Shown here: positions 15,280 to 22,255 of the stretch, in pieces
Layout of the letters: each line of letters opens with the position of its first letter
Numbering within the stretch: position 1 is the first letter of the stretch
NCBI GenBank assembly: GCA_964437945.1
Contig: CAYTJF010000070.1
Coordinates: forward strand, 1 to 22,255
Reading direction: 5' to 3'
Origin: Granulosicoccus sp964437945
GTDB taxonomy: Bacteria > Pseudomonadota > Gammaproteobacteria > Granulosicoccales > Granulosicoccaceae
Length of the DNA stretch: 22,255 nucleotides
The notes under the pieces: generated by a model
What the model was told of the DNA's origin: nothing
What the model saw: the letters and a program-made list of their open reading frames with translations, nothing else
The model's database searches: none
Made by a program: the position numbers and the translations under genes

Positions 15280-16095
15280 ATGATGGAATACCCCTTAAGT
15301 AATCAACAGCGTGCGGACTTTTCGAATGATGGTGCTGTGGTATTACCCGCTTTGATCACTGACCACCAGCTTGAGTCCTGCAGGGTTGCGGTAGATCGGG
15401 CAATGCATCGATCAGACAACTACTTTCGTCGGTTGCGAGCGTGGGAGGACGATCCACAATTGAAGTCCCTTTGCTGCCACTCGCATTTACCTGCGGTTGT
15501 GGCCGGACTGCTGGATACCACGCAGGTGAATTTATTCTACGATCAGGTGTTTACCAAGGAACCTGGCAGTGCAACACCAACGCCCTGGCACAATGACCAG
15601 CCGTACTGGCCGGTCAGGGGCTCAGCGGTTATGACGCTTTGGCTGGCGCTCGATAAAATTTCAGTGGACAGTGGTCCGCTGGAGTTTATTGCTGGATCGC
15701 ACCGTTGGGGGCGCTGGTTTCAACCTTTTGTGGCGGCCAGTGATGGTAGTGCTGAATGCGAATATGCATCCGAACCCTACTTTGAACCGCTGCCGGACTT
15801 TGAGTCACAGCGAGATCAGCATGACATCCTGAGCTGGGAGCTTGAGGCTGGAGATGCAATTGCATTTCATGCCCTTGCTGTGCATGCAGCCAAGCCGAAC
15901 ATCAGTCAGACCCAGCGGCGAAGGGGATACGCTGTACGGTATGCCGGTGCAGATGCGGCATATCACGACGGTCCCGCAAATAACCCAAGACTACTCAATC
16001 CAGCGTTGCACCATGGAGATCCGCTCGATAGTGAGCAATATCCAGTGGTTTATCGATCCGCAGCGACGACAAGGCCAGGAGACAGCGCGTCTTAG
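15280..16095 (+). CDS. Phytanoyl-CoA dioxygenase (PhyH) family Fe(II)/2-oxoglutarate oxygenase
   Basis: The 271-aa protein has the double-stranded beta-helix iron site of PhyH enzymes: H104-x-D106 in TPWHNDQPYW, with the distal histidine most likely H202 in FHALAVHAA and a 2-oxoglutarate-binding arginine in RRGYAVRY (216/220). LEFIAGSHRWG (134-144) is a typical PhyH block. These enzymes hydroxylate or demethylate small molecules. GAGGAG lies only 2 bases before the first ATG, so the second ATG (15283) may be the true start. It is separated by 196 bases from the sugar operon and converges on the aldolase gene, so it may be its own unit. A TAATGACTA box at 15252-15260 recurs in the nanA/nanR intergenic region. 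Confidence 0.82.
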   Translation: MMEYPLSNQQRADFSNDGAVVLPALITDHQLESCRVAVDRAMHRSDNYFRRLRAWEDDPQLKSLCCHSHLPAVVAGLLDTTQVNLFYDQVFTKEPGSATPTPWHNDQPYWPVRGSAVMTLWLALDKISVDSGPLEFIAGSHRWGRWFQPFVAASDGSAECEYASEPYFEPLPDFESQRDQHDILSWELEAGDAIAFHALAVHAAKPNISQTQRRRGYAVRYAGADAAYHDGPANNPRLLNPALHHGDPLDSEQYPVVYRSAATTRPGDSAS

Positions 16096-16155
16096 CAGGG
16101 TTGTCTGCCTGGTCTGACTCAGAATTGCGCCTTAGCTCGCGCGCAGCAGAAGCAC

Positions 16156-16189
16156 CCACCAAATATTCTGTTCAGAGCTGTTTTGGTGG
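16156..16189. terminator. Shared terminator hairpin between convergent genes
   Basis: CCACCAAA (16156-16163) pairs with TTTGGTGG (16182-16189), and three further pairs extend the stem outward after one mismatch. It lies midway between the convergent PhyH (ends 16095) and aldolase (ends 16217) genes, as expected of a bidirectional terminator. The 18-base loop is long and the T-tract short. Confidence 0.5.
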
Positions 16190-16216
16190 ATGCCCGACAA
16201 CAAAAACGCGATAAAA

Positions 16217-17146
16217 TTAGAAGAGTTCGGGTAATTCATTCCGGGCAGCAGTGGCGACTCTGGACACATCCAGCTTATTTGCACTGTGGTACGGCCACAA
16301 TAACTTTTCCGTTATTGGACTCCAACCACCAGCGGCGGCCATGAGTTTATCTAATGCGCCGTTGCTCAATCCGTTTTGTGCGGCCAAAGTCACCAAATGC
16401 GTTTGCATGAATCTGTTTATTCTGGACTCCAATTCTATAGCGGCATCACTATCGCTTTGGATACGGTTCCAATGCTTTACTGCACCATCAGGACTTAAAC
16501 AGGCAACGTTTGAATAGGAACCACTGGCTCCAAGTGGTCTTCCAAAAGCTACCGTGTGTCCGGGCACAAACACGGACAGTTTTTTAAGGTATTGCTGGTT
16601 TGTTGCATACCAGGTTGCATCGCCTGCAGCCAGTTTTACTCCAACCAGATTTGGCATTCTCTGCACAATTGCGTAGATGTCAGCCAGTGAGAGTTGATGT
16701 TTAGCGTGTGACGGGTTGTACAGAATGAGAGGTATGTTACCAGCGCTAGCTTGCAGCTGTTCAACAAACGTTATCAGTTCGTTCGAGGACAATGTCCACC
16801 AATCAGGCAATGTGAACTGCACGCCATCAGGCAGTAACTTAACTGCACTTTGCAATCGTTTTAGTGCCACTCTTGGATTCGAATGGCTGACACCCAGTTG
16901 AAATGGTTTTAGTTTGTCTTTAGCAATACCAGAAACAAGCTCGGTAAGTTGTGCGTATTCCGCACCAGTCTGGTTATGAAATTCTCCAGCAGTGCCATTG
17001 GTGTAGATGCCATTAACTGACGATTCACATAGTGCCGTAATGTGGTCCGACGTCATTTTCCAATCGATAATACCGTGACGAGATACGCCCAGTAATACGG
17101 CACCCCATATGCCGCGTGGCGAGGTTAAATTGGCAGGTGGCGACAC
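16217..17146 (-). CDS. Dihydrodipicolinate synthase/N-acetylneuraminate lyase superfamily aldolase
   Basis: The 309-aa TIM barrel has the class I aldolase residues Y143 (ILYNPSH) and the Schiff-base lysine K171 (VGVKLAAGD). The carboxylate-binding loop is GTAGEF (51-56) where relatives usually have G-T/S-T/S-G-E. It is clearly divergent from the NanA-like protein encoded two genes upstream in the same direction, so the two are not recent duplicates. The likely start is a GTG 8 bases after the PhyH stop, which suggests one operon nanA-like, PhyH, aldolase. It would cleave or dehydrate a 2-keto acid; the exact substrate is unknown. Confidence 0.82.
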   Translation of the reverse strand: MSPPANLTSPRGIWGAVLLGVSRHGIIDWKMTSDHITALCESSVNGIYTNGTAGEFHNQTGAEYAQLTELVSGIAKDKLKPFQLGVSHSNPRVALKRLQSAVKLLPDGVQFTLPDWWTLSSNELITFVEQLQASAGNIPLILYNPSHAKHQLSLADIYAIVQRMPNLVGVKLAAGDATWYATNQQYLKKLSVFVPGHTVAFGRPLGASGSYSNVACLSPDGAVKHWNRIQSDSDAAIELESRINRFMQTHLVTLAAQNGLSNGALDKLMAAAGGWSPITEKLLWPYHSANKLDVSRVATAARNELPELF

Positions 17147-17153
17147 AGCATTC

Positions 17154-17915
17154 TCAGATCTTTCCTGCAGCGTGTAGCGACTTTTCCAGTTCTATCTGAT
17201 AGCGCTTCTGCGATTCGGTATCTTCCTTTGCCTGGTTAGCGTAGTAAATAAATCCTAATGCACGCCTTGAGCGAATGGCGGATTTATTCGCCCCAGCATA
17301 ATGAATGGTACGCGCGTGATGCATGAGAAACGTACCAGCACCGCCTTCGACAGAAACCGTGTTGTGTTTGTCTTCCTCAGTGCCGAAGTCGGTTATTCCC
17401 TGTGAGAATCCAATCAAACCTGTGTAACCGTGTGGTCTGAATGTATCGCATTTATGCGAACCGCGAACATACCGAACGCATCCGTTTTCCTCGTCAACGG
17501 GTTCAAGTGCCAGCCAACCGGTAACGGCTGAACATGGGTTCAGATGAAAATAGAATCCATCCTGGTGTGCCGGAGTGGCTTGTCCAACATTCGGAGGTTT
17601 ATTGAAGTACTGCATGTTTACTGGCCGCACTTTATCTTGCAATAAGTGTTCAGCAATATCTCGCACAACGCCTTTTGTCATAAGGTCAGCGAAGTAGGCA
17701 TCGTATTCGAATATTTTTTGAATTTGTTTAAGAGAAGATTTATCGTTTATATCTTCGTAGTAAACTTGCGAACTCGGCATAGTTGGTATTACTGTATCTA
17801 TAAAACGTGCCAGCTCTCGGTTTATTTCCGCAATTTTATCCGCATCAAACAGCGGTTTTATTGCGATGTACCCATCACGCTCAAATTCTTTACGAAATTT
17901 TAGTTGCACGGACAT
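17154..17915 (-). CDS. Second PhyH-family Fe(II)/2-oxoglutarate dioxygenase
   Basis: Counting from the ATG at 17915 (253 aa), the iron site is H117-x-D119 (TPAHQDGFYFH) with distal histidine H205 (ARTIHYAGAN) and a 2-oxoglutarate arginine in RSRRALGF. NGCVRYVRGSHK is the usual PhyH block; DGYIAIKPLFD opens the domain. A start at 17954 is also open but overlaps the end of the upstream aldolase gene by 34 bases; the ATG at 17915 begins 5 bases after that stop and gives a normal N-terminus. It is sandwiched between two keto-acid aldolase genes, so its substrate is probably the same sugar acid or a derivative, for instance removal or hydroxylation of an N- or O-substituent. That role is inferred. 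Confidence 0.82.
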   Translation of the reverse strand: MSVQLKFRKEFERDGYIAIKPLFDADKIAEINRELARFIDTVIPTMPSSQVYYEDINDKSSLKQIQKIFEYDAYFADLMTKGVVRDIAEHLLQDKVRPVNMQYFNKPPNVGQATPAHQDGFYFHLNPCSAVTGWLALEPVDEENGCVRYVRGSHKCDTFRPHGYTGLIGFSQGITDFGTEEDKHNTVSVEGGAGTFLMHHARTIHYAGANKSAIRSRRALGFIYYANQAKEDTESQKRYQIELEKSLHAAGKI

Positions 17916-17920
17916 AATCG

Positions 17921-18805
17921 CTACAACAAATCGGGTTTGTACGTAGCCATCCATGCATCAAGAAGCGCTAAGGATTCTTTGTCAGGTGCGGTAAATGGTT
18001 CTCGGCAGTTGCCGACAGGAACGCCGAGTCGGGCAAGGGCATACTTTAGACCTGGCAATACGCCAGTTTGTTTAAGTACGACAACCAATTCGTTCGATTG
18101 CACTTGCAGTGATCTGGCGGTATCCAGATCATTATTTGCTACGGCTTTGGTAATGCCGACATAGACATCACCAATAAGATTGTAAGTACTGCCTATGCCG
18201 CCATCGGTGCCGATTACAGCAGCCGATAAAAACATTTCGTCGGAGCCAAAGTAAAATTGTTTGTTCGGTGCTGCACTGCGTAATTGCCAATACTGAAAAA
18301 GATCAGTTGCTGTGAACTTAACACCAACTATTCGATCATCTTCGAGTAGTTTCGTTAATCCTGAGGTACCAAGATCGACGCCAGTTAAAGCGGGTATGTT
18401 GTAGATAATGACGGGTAGATTCGATGCCGCAGCAATTGCTTCATAGTAATTAATAATGCTCGCCGAATCATGTGGATAGTAGTACGGGGGTATAGCAGAC
18501 ACGGCACCGTAACCGAGTTGCCCAGCTAGTCTGGCAAGCTCTGTTGCTTCACCCGTTGCAGCGGAACCAACATGCGCTACCAGTGTACATTTACCTTTTG
18601 CATAGCTGTAGAGCGCGGTTAGTAGCTCAGCTCGTTCGTCGGTGCTTTGCAAAATGCATTCGCCGGAACTTCCACCGGCATACAAGCCATCAACGCCTGT
18701 TGACAAAATATAGTCCACAAGCGGTCCAACTCGCGTTGCTGAGACCGCTCCGTTGTCATCAAACGGAGTAAGCATTGCAGCCAGAATTCCACCATTGATC
18801 GTCAT
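17921..18805 (-). CDS. nanA: N-acetylneuraminate lyase-like aldolase
   Basis: The 294-aa protein resembles E. coli NanA along its length: GGSSGEC (44-50), YYYPHDS, IIYNIPALTGV with Schiff-base partner Y135, VGVKFTATDLFQ with K163, DEMFLSAAVIGTDGGIGSTY and a C-terminal KQTGVLPGLK and CREPF. NanA cleaves N-acetylneuraminate to pyruvate and N-acetylmannosamine. The ATG at 18805 is preferred to a GTG at 18823 because AAGGAA lies 8 bases before it. The gene is divergent from a NanR-like regulator, which supports a sialic-acid or related nonulosonic-acid role. Related aldolases for other 2-keto-3-deoxy sugar acids look similar, so the substrate remains to be shown. Confidence 0.8.
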   Translation of the reverse strand: MTINGGILAAMLTPFDDNGAVSATRVGPLVDYILSTGVDGLYAGGSSGECILQSTDERAELLTALYSYAKGKCTLVAHVGSAATGEATELARLAGQLGYGAVSAIPPYYYPHDSASIINYYEAIAAASNLPVIIYNIPALTGVDLGTSGLTKLLEDDRIVGVKFTATDLFQYWQLRSAAPNKQFYFGSDEMFLSAAVIGTDGGIGSTYNLIGDVYVGITKAVANNDLDTARSLQVQSNELVVVLKQTGVLPGLKYALARLGVPVGNCREPFTAPDKESLALLDAWMATYKPDLL

Positions 18806-18840
18806 GCTGTTTATTCCTTTCACGGTTTGACTGCGGTGCT

Positions 18841-18896
18841 ACTCATTAAATAGGTATGTCTTTAATGACTACCGAAAAGGTACGAATCTAATGACT
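18841..18896. promoter_or_regulatory. Repeated TAATGACT boxes in the nanA/nanR divergent region
   Basis: ACTCATTAAA (18841-18850) and TTTAATGACT (18861-18870) form an inverted repeat (9 of 10) around a 10-base centre, and CTAATGACT recurs at 18888-18896. They lie just upstream of nanA and are candidate sites for the NanR-like regulator. The E. coli NanR repeat GGTATA is not present as a tandem array. Confidence 0.35.
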
Positions 18897-19016
18897 CTCG
18901 ATAATTTAGTCAACCAGACAAACAATTTTGGTAAGCCATAAAAGAAAAACTAGACACAAAAAAGAAACTGTGGTTTCCTGTTCTGGTGCTAATTTAACTA
19001 AACAGCTGGAGGTTTG

Positions 19017-19706
19017 GTGCCTATTTCTGCAACTCAAATCGCGGACAATCTAGCGGCTGATGTCGTCGCTGGCGCTCTGAGCGCGGGAGACATGTTCCCA
19101 TCGGAGCGTGAGCTTTGCGAGCGATACGAAATTGGGCGGAATGTTGTTCGCGAGGCAATGACGATTCTGCAGGGCCGAAAACTAGCCGATCACTCGAAGG
19201 GCAAAAGGCCCAGAGTTGTCAAGCCAACTTTGAGTGAAATGATGAGTGGCATTGGCGAAGCTGCGCGGTTTTTCTTCGAAGGCAGCGAAGGACGTGCACA
19301 TCTGGAACAGGCTCGATTGTTTTTAGAAACCAGTATGCTGCGTCACGCTGTAGAACATGCGACTAATGCGCACATAGCGCGAATGGTTGAAGCCATTGAT
19401 GAATGTGATCGGTGCATTACCGATGCCGAAGGATTCCGCAACGCCGATGTGAATTTTCACAGAATATTAGCAGAGATTCCAGGTAACCCCATTTTTGAAG
19501 CTCTGCACGATGCCTTTGTGGAACGCCTTATGAAAAGCCGCCCGTTGTTGGATGATTTTAATGACAGGAACATCATTAGCAACAATGAGCACCGACTGAT
19601 CGTAAAGGCGCTAATAGATAAAAACGCTGACTTGGCGGTTGAAATACTAACGCGCCATTTGACGCGAAATTTTGGAACCTATTTTCACCAAGCCCTGGAA
19701 TCATAA
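19017..19706 (+). CDS. nanR: NanR-like GntR family (FadR/FCD) transcriptional regulator
   Basis: The 229-230-aa protein has an N-terminal winged helix (about 1-70, with FPSERELCERYEIGRNVVRE) and an FCD ligand domain. The segment from HLEQARLFLETSMLRHAVEHAT through ADVNFHRILAEIPGNPIF is strikingly close to E. coli NanR, which responds to N-acetylneuraminate. The FCD metal-site residues (D and H of DVNFHR, later histidines) are visible. A start at TTG 19014 or GTG 19017 is possible; the GTG has better spacing (4 bases) from GGAGG. It lies between the divergent nanA-like operon and the family-5 binding protein, so it probably controls both directions. Confidence 0.8.
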   Translation: MPISATQIADNLAADVVAGALSAGDMFPSERELCERYEIGRNVVREAMTILQGRKLADHSKGKRPRVVKPTLSEMMSGIGEAARFFFEGSEGRAHLEQARLFLETSMLRHAVEHATNAHIARMVEAIDECDRCITDAEGFRNADVNFHRILAEIPGNPIFEALHDAFVERLMKSRPLLDDFNDRNIISNNEHRLIVKALIDKNADLAVEILTRHLTRNFGTYFHQALES

Positions 19707-19728
19707 TAATCACACCAGGAACTGATCG

Positions 19729-19756
19729 TTATTAGTTAGACATTTATTAGTTAGAC
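19729..19756 (+). repeat. Tandem 13-bp direct repeat upstream of the binding-protein gene
   Basis: TTATTAGTTAGAC occurs at 19729-19741 and again at 19744-19756 (period 15). It lies just before the GAGGAG ribosome binding site of the next gene. It could be a regulator site or simple slippage. Confidence 0.5.
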
Positions 19757-19773
19757 GAATAGAGGAGATCATA

Positions 19774-21387
19774 ATGAAAAAAGCATTACTGGGAGTGGCT
19801 ATGGCGGCAGCCTTGCAATTAAGTGCAAGTGATGTGTTCGCCGAGGCCAATCAATTGGCCGACGTAAAAGTTCGGCAGGCGATTGCATACGCAATAGACA
19901 TGGACACCATAGTTGAAACTATAATGGAAGGCAAAGCCATTGCTGCTGATTCAATGATACCGAATGGCCCGTTCAAAGCCGAAGGTCTTAATGCCTATAA
20001 ATACGATCCAGAAAAAGCCAAAGCGCTGTTAAAAGAAGCGAATTGGGATAAGAGTCAGGTTCTGGATGTTGTGTACTACTACACTGATCAACCAACGACC
20101 GATTTAATGGTCGCTATGCAATCCTATCTGAGTGATGTTGGCATCGATATGACGTACCGCTTACTCGAAGGTGATGTGGGCGAGCTGCTTAATGTTCTGC
20201 CGGAGGAAGGCTCTGATACCAGTGCGGTAAAGTGGGACATTGCCTATGGTGCCAAAGCGGCATTGGCACTTCAAGAGTATTACAACGGCTATCGGTCTGG
20301 CACCAATTCTTATACTCCGGCAAATTCGGAACTGGACACGTTAATCGATGGAATCAATGCCACTGTTGACGCAGAGCAACAAAAGGCCGCATTCGCTGAG
20401 TTCGAGAAATATGAAAATGAAATGCTCTCCGATATCCCATTGTACTATCAGCAACTGTTTATCTATGAAAGTGATCGAATTGATCGCAATGGTGGTTTAT
20501 ACGGCAATGCGCAGTTTAACTATGACTGGGGTATAACCAATTGGAATGTCACGCCAGATGACGATGGAAAAAAAGTCATCTACACCAATACAGCACCAAG
20601 CTCGTTTTTTGAACATCCGTTTTTGAATCCGGGTTTGTACATCCATTCAAAGGTTGTGTTTGATCGCTTATTGGCAGTTGATGCATCGCTGGAACCAACA
20701 GGTGGTCAGCTCGCAGCCAGCTATGAAGTTGCCGATGATGGCTTGGGTGTGAGCTTTACGCTTAAAGACGGAACTACCTGGCATGATGGCGAGCCACTAA
20801 CAGCCAATGATGTTGCCTGGACAATTGGGGCAGCCTTAAAGGTACCTGCGATTAGTGCGGTATTCTCAAATACGTTCAACTCGATAGAAGGAGCAGAGGC
20901 GTTTGTCGATGGTTCCGCAGATTCAGTGTCTGGAATAACCGTTGATGGAAATACGATATCCATTAAGTTCGCCAAACTCGACCCGAACTTTATGCTGACC
21001 TTTGGCCAGTTTCCGGTATTGCCGATGCATTTACTCAGCGATATGAAAGGCGAAGAATTTCAGCAACACCCGTTCTGGCAAAATCCTGTAGGGTCTGGCC
21101 CATTCAAAATAGCTGAAATTCAAATGAACGACTTTGTACGCTATGTACCATTTGAAGACTATCACGGTGGTGTGGCAACATTTGATGAAATTGTGTCTTT
21201 TCCAAGTGGTGAAAATGATGCCAACGTACTAAAGAACGCTGGAGCAAAACGACTCGATCTGGGTTTCACTAAATCGGTAGCTGACGTGCAAGGGCTTGAG
21301 GAAATGGCACACATGAAAGTAGTACCGGCAAATATTCCGTATACTCGATCTTTGCGAATGAATAAGTTTCCTAACAAGCCGGAATAA
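19774..21387 (+). CDS. Family-5 (dipeptide/SatA-type) ABC substrate-binding protein with circularly permuted domain order
   Basis: The 537-aa protein starts with a signal peptide (cleavage near residue 23, VFA|EA). The mature chain then begins with LADVKVRQAIAYAID (28-42) and YDPEKAKALLKEANW, which are normally found in the C-terminal half of family-5 binding proteins. After about residue 260 come the blocks that normally open the protein: VVFDRLLAVDASLEP (294-308), QLAASYEVADDGLGVSFTL, WHDGEPLTANDVAW, then VGSGPFKI (439-446). It ends at YTRSLRMNKFPNKPE, which in ordinary relatives runs straight into the sequence found here at residue 28. Total mature length (about 510 aa) equals an unpermuted relative, so both halves seem complete. 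GAGGAG precedes the ATG. Next to nanR/nanA it resembles the Sat sialic-acid importers, which use family-5 binding proteins. Confidence 0.85.
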   Translation: MKKALLGVAMAAALQLSASDVFAEANQLADVKVRQAIAYAIDMDTIVETIMEGKAIAADSMIPNGPFKAEGLNAYKYDPEKAKALLKEANWDKSQVLDVVYYYTDQPTTDLMVAMQSYLSDVGIDMTYRLLEGDVGELLNVLPEEGSDTSAVKWDIAYGAKAALALQEYYNGYRSGTNSYTPANSELDTLIDGINATVDAEQQKAAFAEFEKYENEMLSDIPLYYQQLFIYESDRIDRNGGLYGNAQFNYDWGITNWNVTPDDDGKKVIYTNTAPSSFFEHPFLNPGLYIHSKVVFDRLLAVDASLEPTGGQLAASYEVADDGLGVSFTLKDGTTWHDGEPLTANDVAWTIGAALKVPAISAVFSNTFNSIEGAEAFVDGSADSVSGITVDGNTISIKFAKLDPNFMLTFGQFPVLPMHLLSDMKGEEFQQHPFWQNPVGSGPFKIAEIQMNDFVRYVPFEDYHGGVATFDEIVSFPSGENDANVLKNAGAKRLDLGFTKSVADVQGLEEMAHMKVVPANIPYTRSLRMNKFPNKPE

Positions 21388-21407
21388 TTCGAGATACTTT
21401 GATAATC

Positions 21408-21435
21408 AACGCCGCGATATATTTCGCGGCGTTTT
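21408..21435 (+). terminator. Hairpin with T-tract between binding protein and permease genes
   Basis: AACGCCGCGA (21408-21417) pairs with TCGCGGCGTT (21424-21433) around the loop TATATT, followed by TTTTAC. This is a good intrinsic terminator; because the permease follows 22 bases later, it probably attenuates rather than ends transcription. Confidence 0.75.
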
Positions 21436-21457
21436 ACTTTGCAAGTAGCTTATATAA

Positions 21458-22255
21458 ATGCTGATTTACATCATCAGAAGAATTCTCATTCTGATACCCA
21501 TGTTGCTCGGAATCAGCTTTCTGGTGTATCTGGGTCTGGAATTTACACCTGGCGATGCTGTGTCGCATATGATACCGCCAGATCTGGCAAACCAGGTCAG
21601 CGCAGAGAAGCTGGAAGCAATACGGGAATCTTTAGGGTTAAATAAATCATTCCTGCACCGTTATTGGAGTTGGCTGTCTCATGCGATAGTGGGCGACTTC
21701 GGGCACTCAATATCTGGTGGTGTTTCCATATCTGAAATTGTACTGGACCGGTTGCCCGCAACGTTGGAACTCTCAGCGGCAGCGCTAATTATCTCTACTG
21801 TATTGGGCATTATGCTCGGCACTTACAGCGCACTGCGTAAAGGCTCATACACCGACAGTAGCCTTACCGCGATCGGTATGCTGGGTGTTTCAATACCTGA
21901 GTTCTTTTTTGGTCTTGTCGCTATTTTGATATTCGCTTTAAAGCTGGGATGGTTACCAGTTGGCGGGCGATTGATGCCCGGAATGGAGAGCTGGATTGAT
22001 CATTTGCCAAATATCATTTTGCCAGCCTTGGTGCTCTCGTTAATGATGACAGCAGGCGTGATGCGCTATTCACGCTCGTCCATGCTGGATGCACTTAATA
22101 AGGAATTTGTGCGAACCGCTCGCTCCAAAGGCATGCCAGAGTGGCGTGTTAATTTTTTACATGGTTTTCGTGTTGCGCTAACACCTGTTGTCGTCATAAT
22201 TGGATTCCGATTACCTACACTGATTGGTGGTTCGGTCATCATAGAAGAAGTTTTC
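21458..22255 (+). CDS. DppB/OppB-type ABC permease, 3' end beyond the window
   Basis: An open frame from the ATG at 21458 runs 266 codons to the edge. It opens with the typical DppB N-terminus (MLIYIIRRILILIPMLLGIS, then FTPGDAV), has LGLNKSFLHRYWSWL and GDFGHSI, several membrane helices, SIPEFFFGLV, LPVGGR and the EAA loop FVRTARSKGMPEWRV. It would be one of two pore subunits of the importer fed by the family-5 binding protein. No good Shine-Dalgarno sequence precedes the ATG. Only the last segment or segments are missing. Confidence 0.87.
   Translation, partial: MLIYIIRRILILIPMLLGISFLVYLGLEFTPGDAVSHMIPPDLANQVSAEKLEAIRESLGLNKSFLHRYWSWLSHAIVGDFGHSISGGVSISEIVLDRLPATLELSAAALIISTVLGIMLGTYSALRKGSYTDSSLTAIGMLGVSIPEFFFGLVAILIFALKLGWLPVGGRLMPGMESWIDHLPNIILPALVLSLMMTAGVMRYSRSSMLDALNKEFVRTARSKGMPEWRVNFLHGFRVALTPVVVIIGFRLPTLIGGSVIIEEVF

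Noticed and set aside
18824..19016. E. coli-type NanR operator (tandem GGTATA)
   Set aside because: Only one loose GGTATG was seen, not an array, so I did not call it an operator.
1..22255. tRNA, rRNA, CRISPR array, phage or toxin-antitoxin genes
   Set aside because: I looked for them in the gaps and on both strands and saw nothing supporting any of these.

Overview
The window looks like a piece of a marine-type proteobacterial chromosome, most likely gammaproteobacterial. The reasons are a three-cysteine NsrR, Sco and CuA-oxidase genes of proteobacterial type, a REP-type Y1 transposase with gammaproteobacterial-looking ends, and a NanR-like GntR regulator. The taxon is an inference from protein resemblance only. 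I found no rRNA, tRNA, CRISPR array or replication origin.

Layout. (a) 1-113: the last codons of a fatty-acid hydroxylase/sterol desaturase-like gene. (b) 277-4902, minus strand: a tight six-gene operon running nirC-like FNT channel, CuA subunit II, heme-copper subunit I, Sco, an unknown membrane protein, nsrR. It is read from a promoter whose -35 box and spacer coincide with an NsrR-like operator. Subunit I keeps all six metal-binding histidines but lacks the active-site tyrosine of oxygen-reducing enzymes, so this operon probably handles nitric oxide/nitrite stress. (c) 4975-5210: a dead class I cytochrome c gene, followed by a second, His-rich Sco (5245-5943). (d) 6007-6887: three decayed gene fragments, then a complete REP-type Y1 transposase element (6885-7688) whose perfect 22-bp inverted ends supply the stop codons of both flanking reading frames. 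(e) 7686-15083: a LacI regulator divergent from a carbohydrate ABC importer (binding protein, two permeases, ATPase), a TIM-barrel sugar isomerase/epimerase and a Gfo/Idh/MocA dehydrogenase. Three operator-like palindromes lie about 20-21 bp apart in the divergent promoter. (f) 15280-22255: a region built around NanR-like and NanA-like proteins, with two PhyH-family dioxygenases, a second DapA/NanA-superfamily aldolase, a family-5 binding protein and the start of its DppB-type permease.

The most striking object is the family-5 binding protein at 19774-21387. Its two halves are in swapped order: a signal peptide is followed by what is normally the C-terminal half, and then by what is normally the N-terminal half. 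Nothing appears to be missing, so it reads as a circular permutation. Together with NanR, NanA, a second aldolase and PhyH oxygenases, it suggests an importer and catabolic route for sialic acid or a modified nonulosonic/keto-sugar acid. The substrate is inferred from the regulator and lyase; the rest of the operon lies beyond the window.
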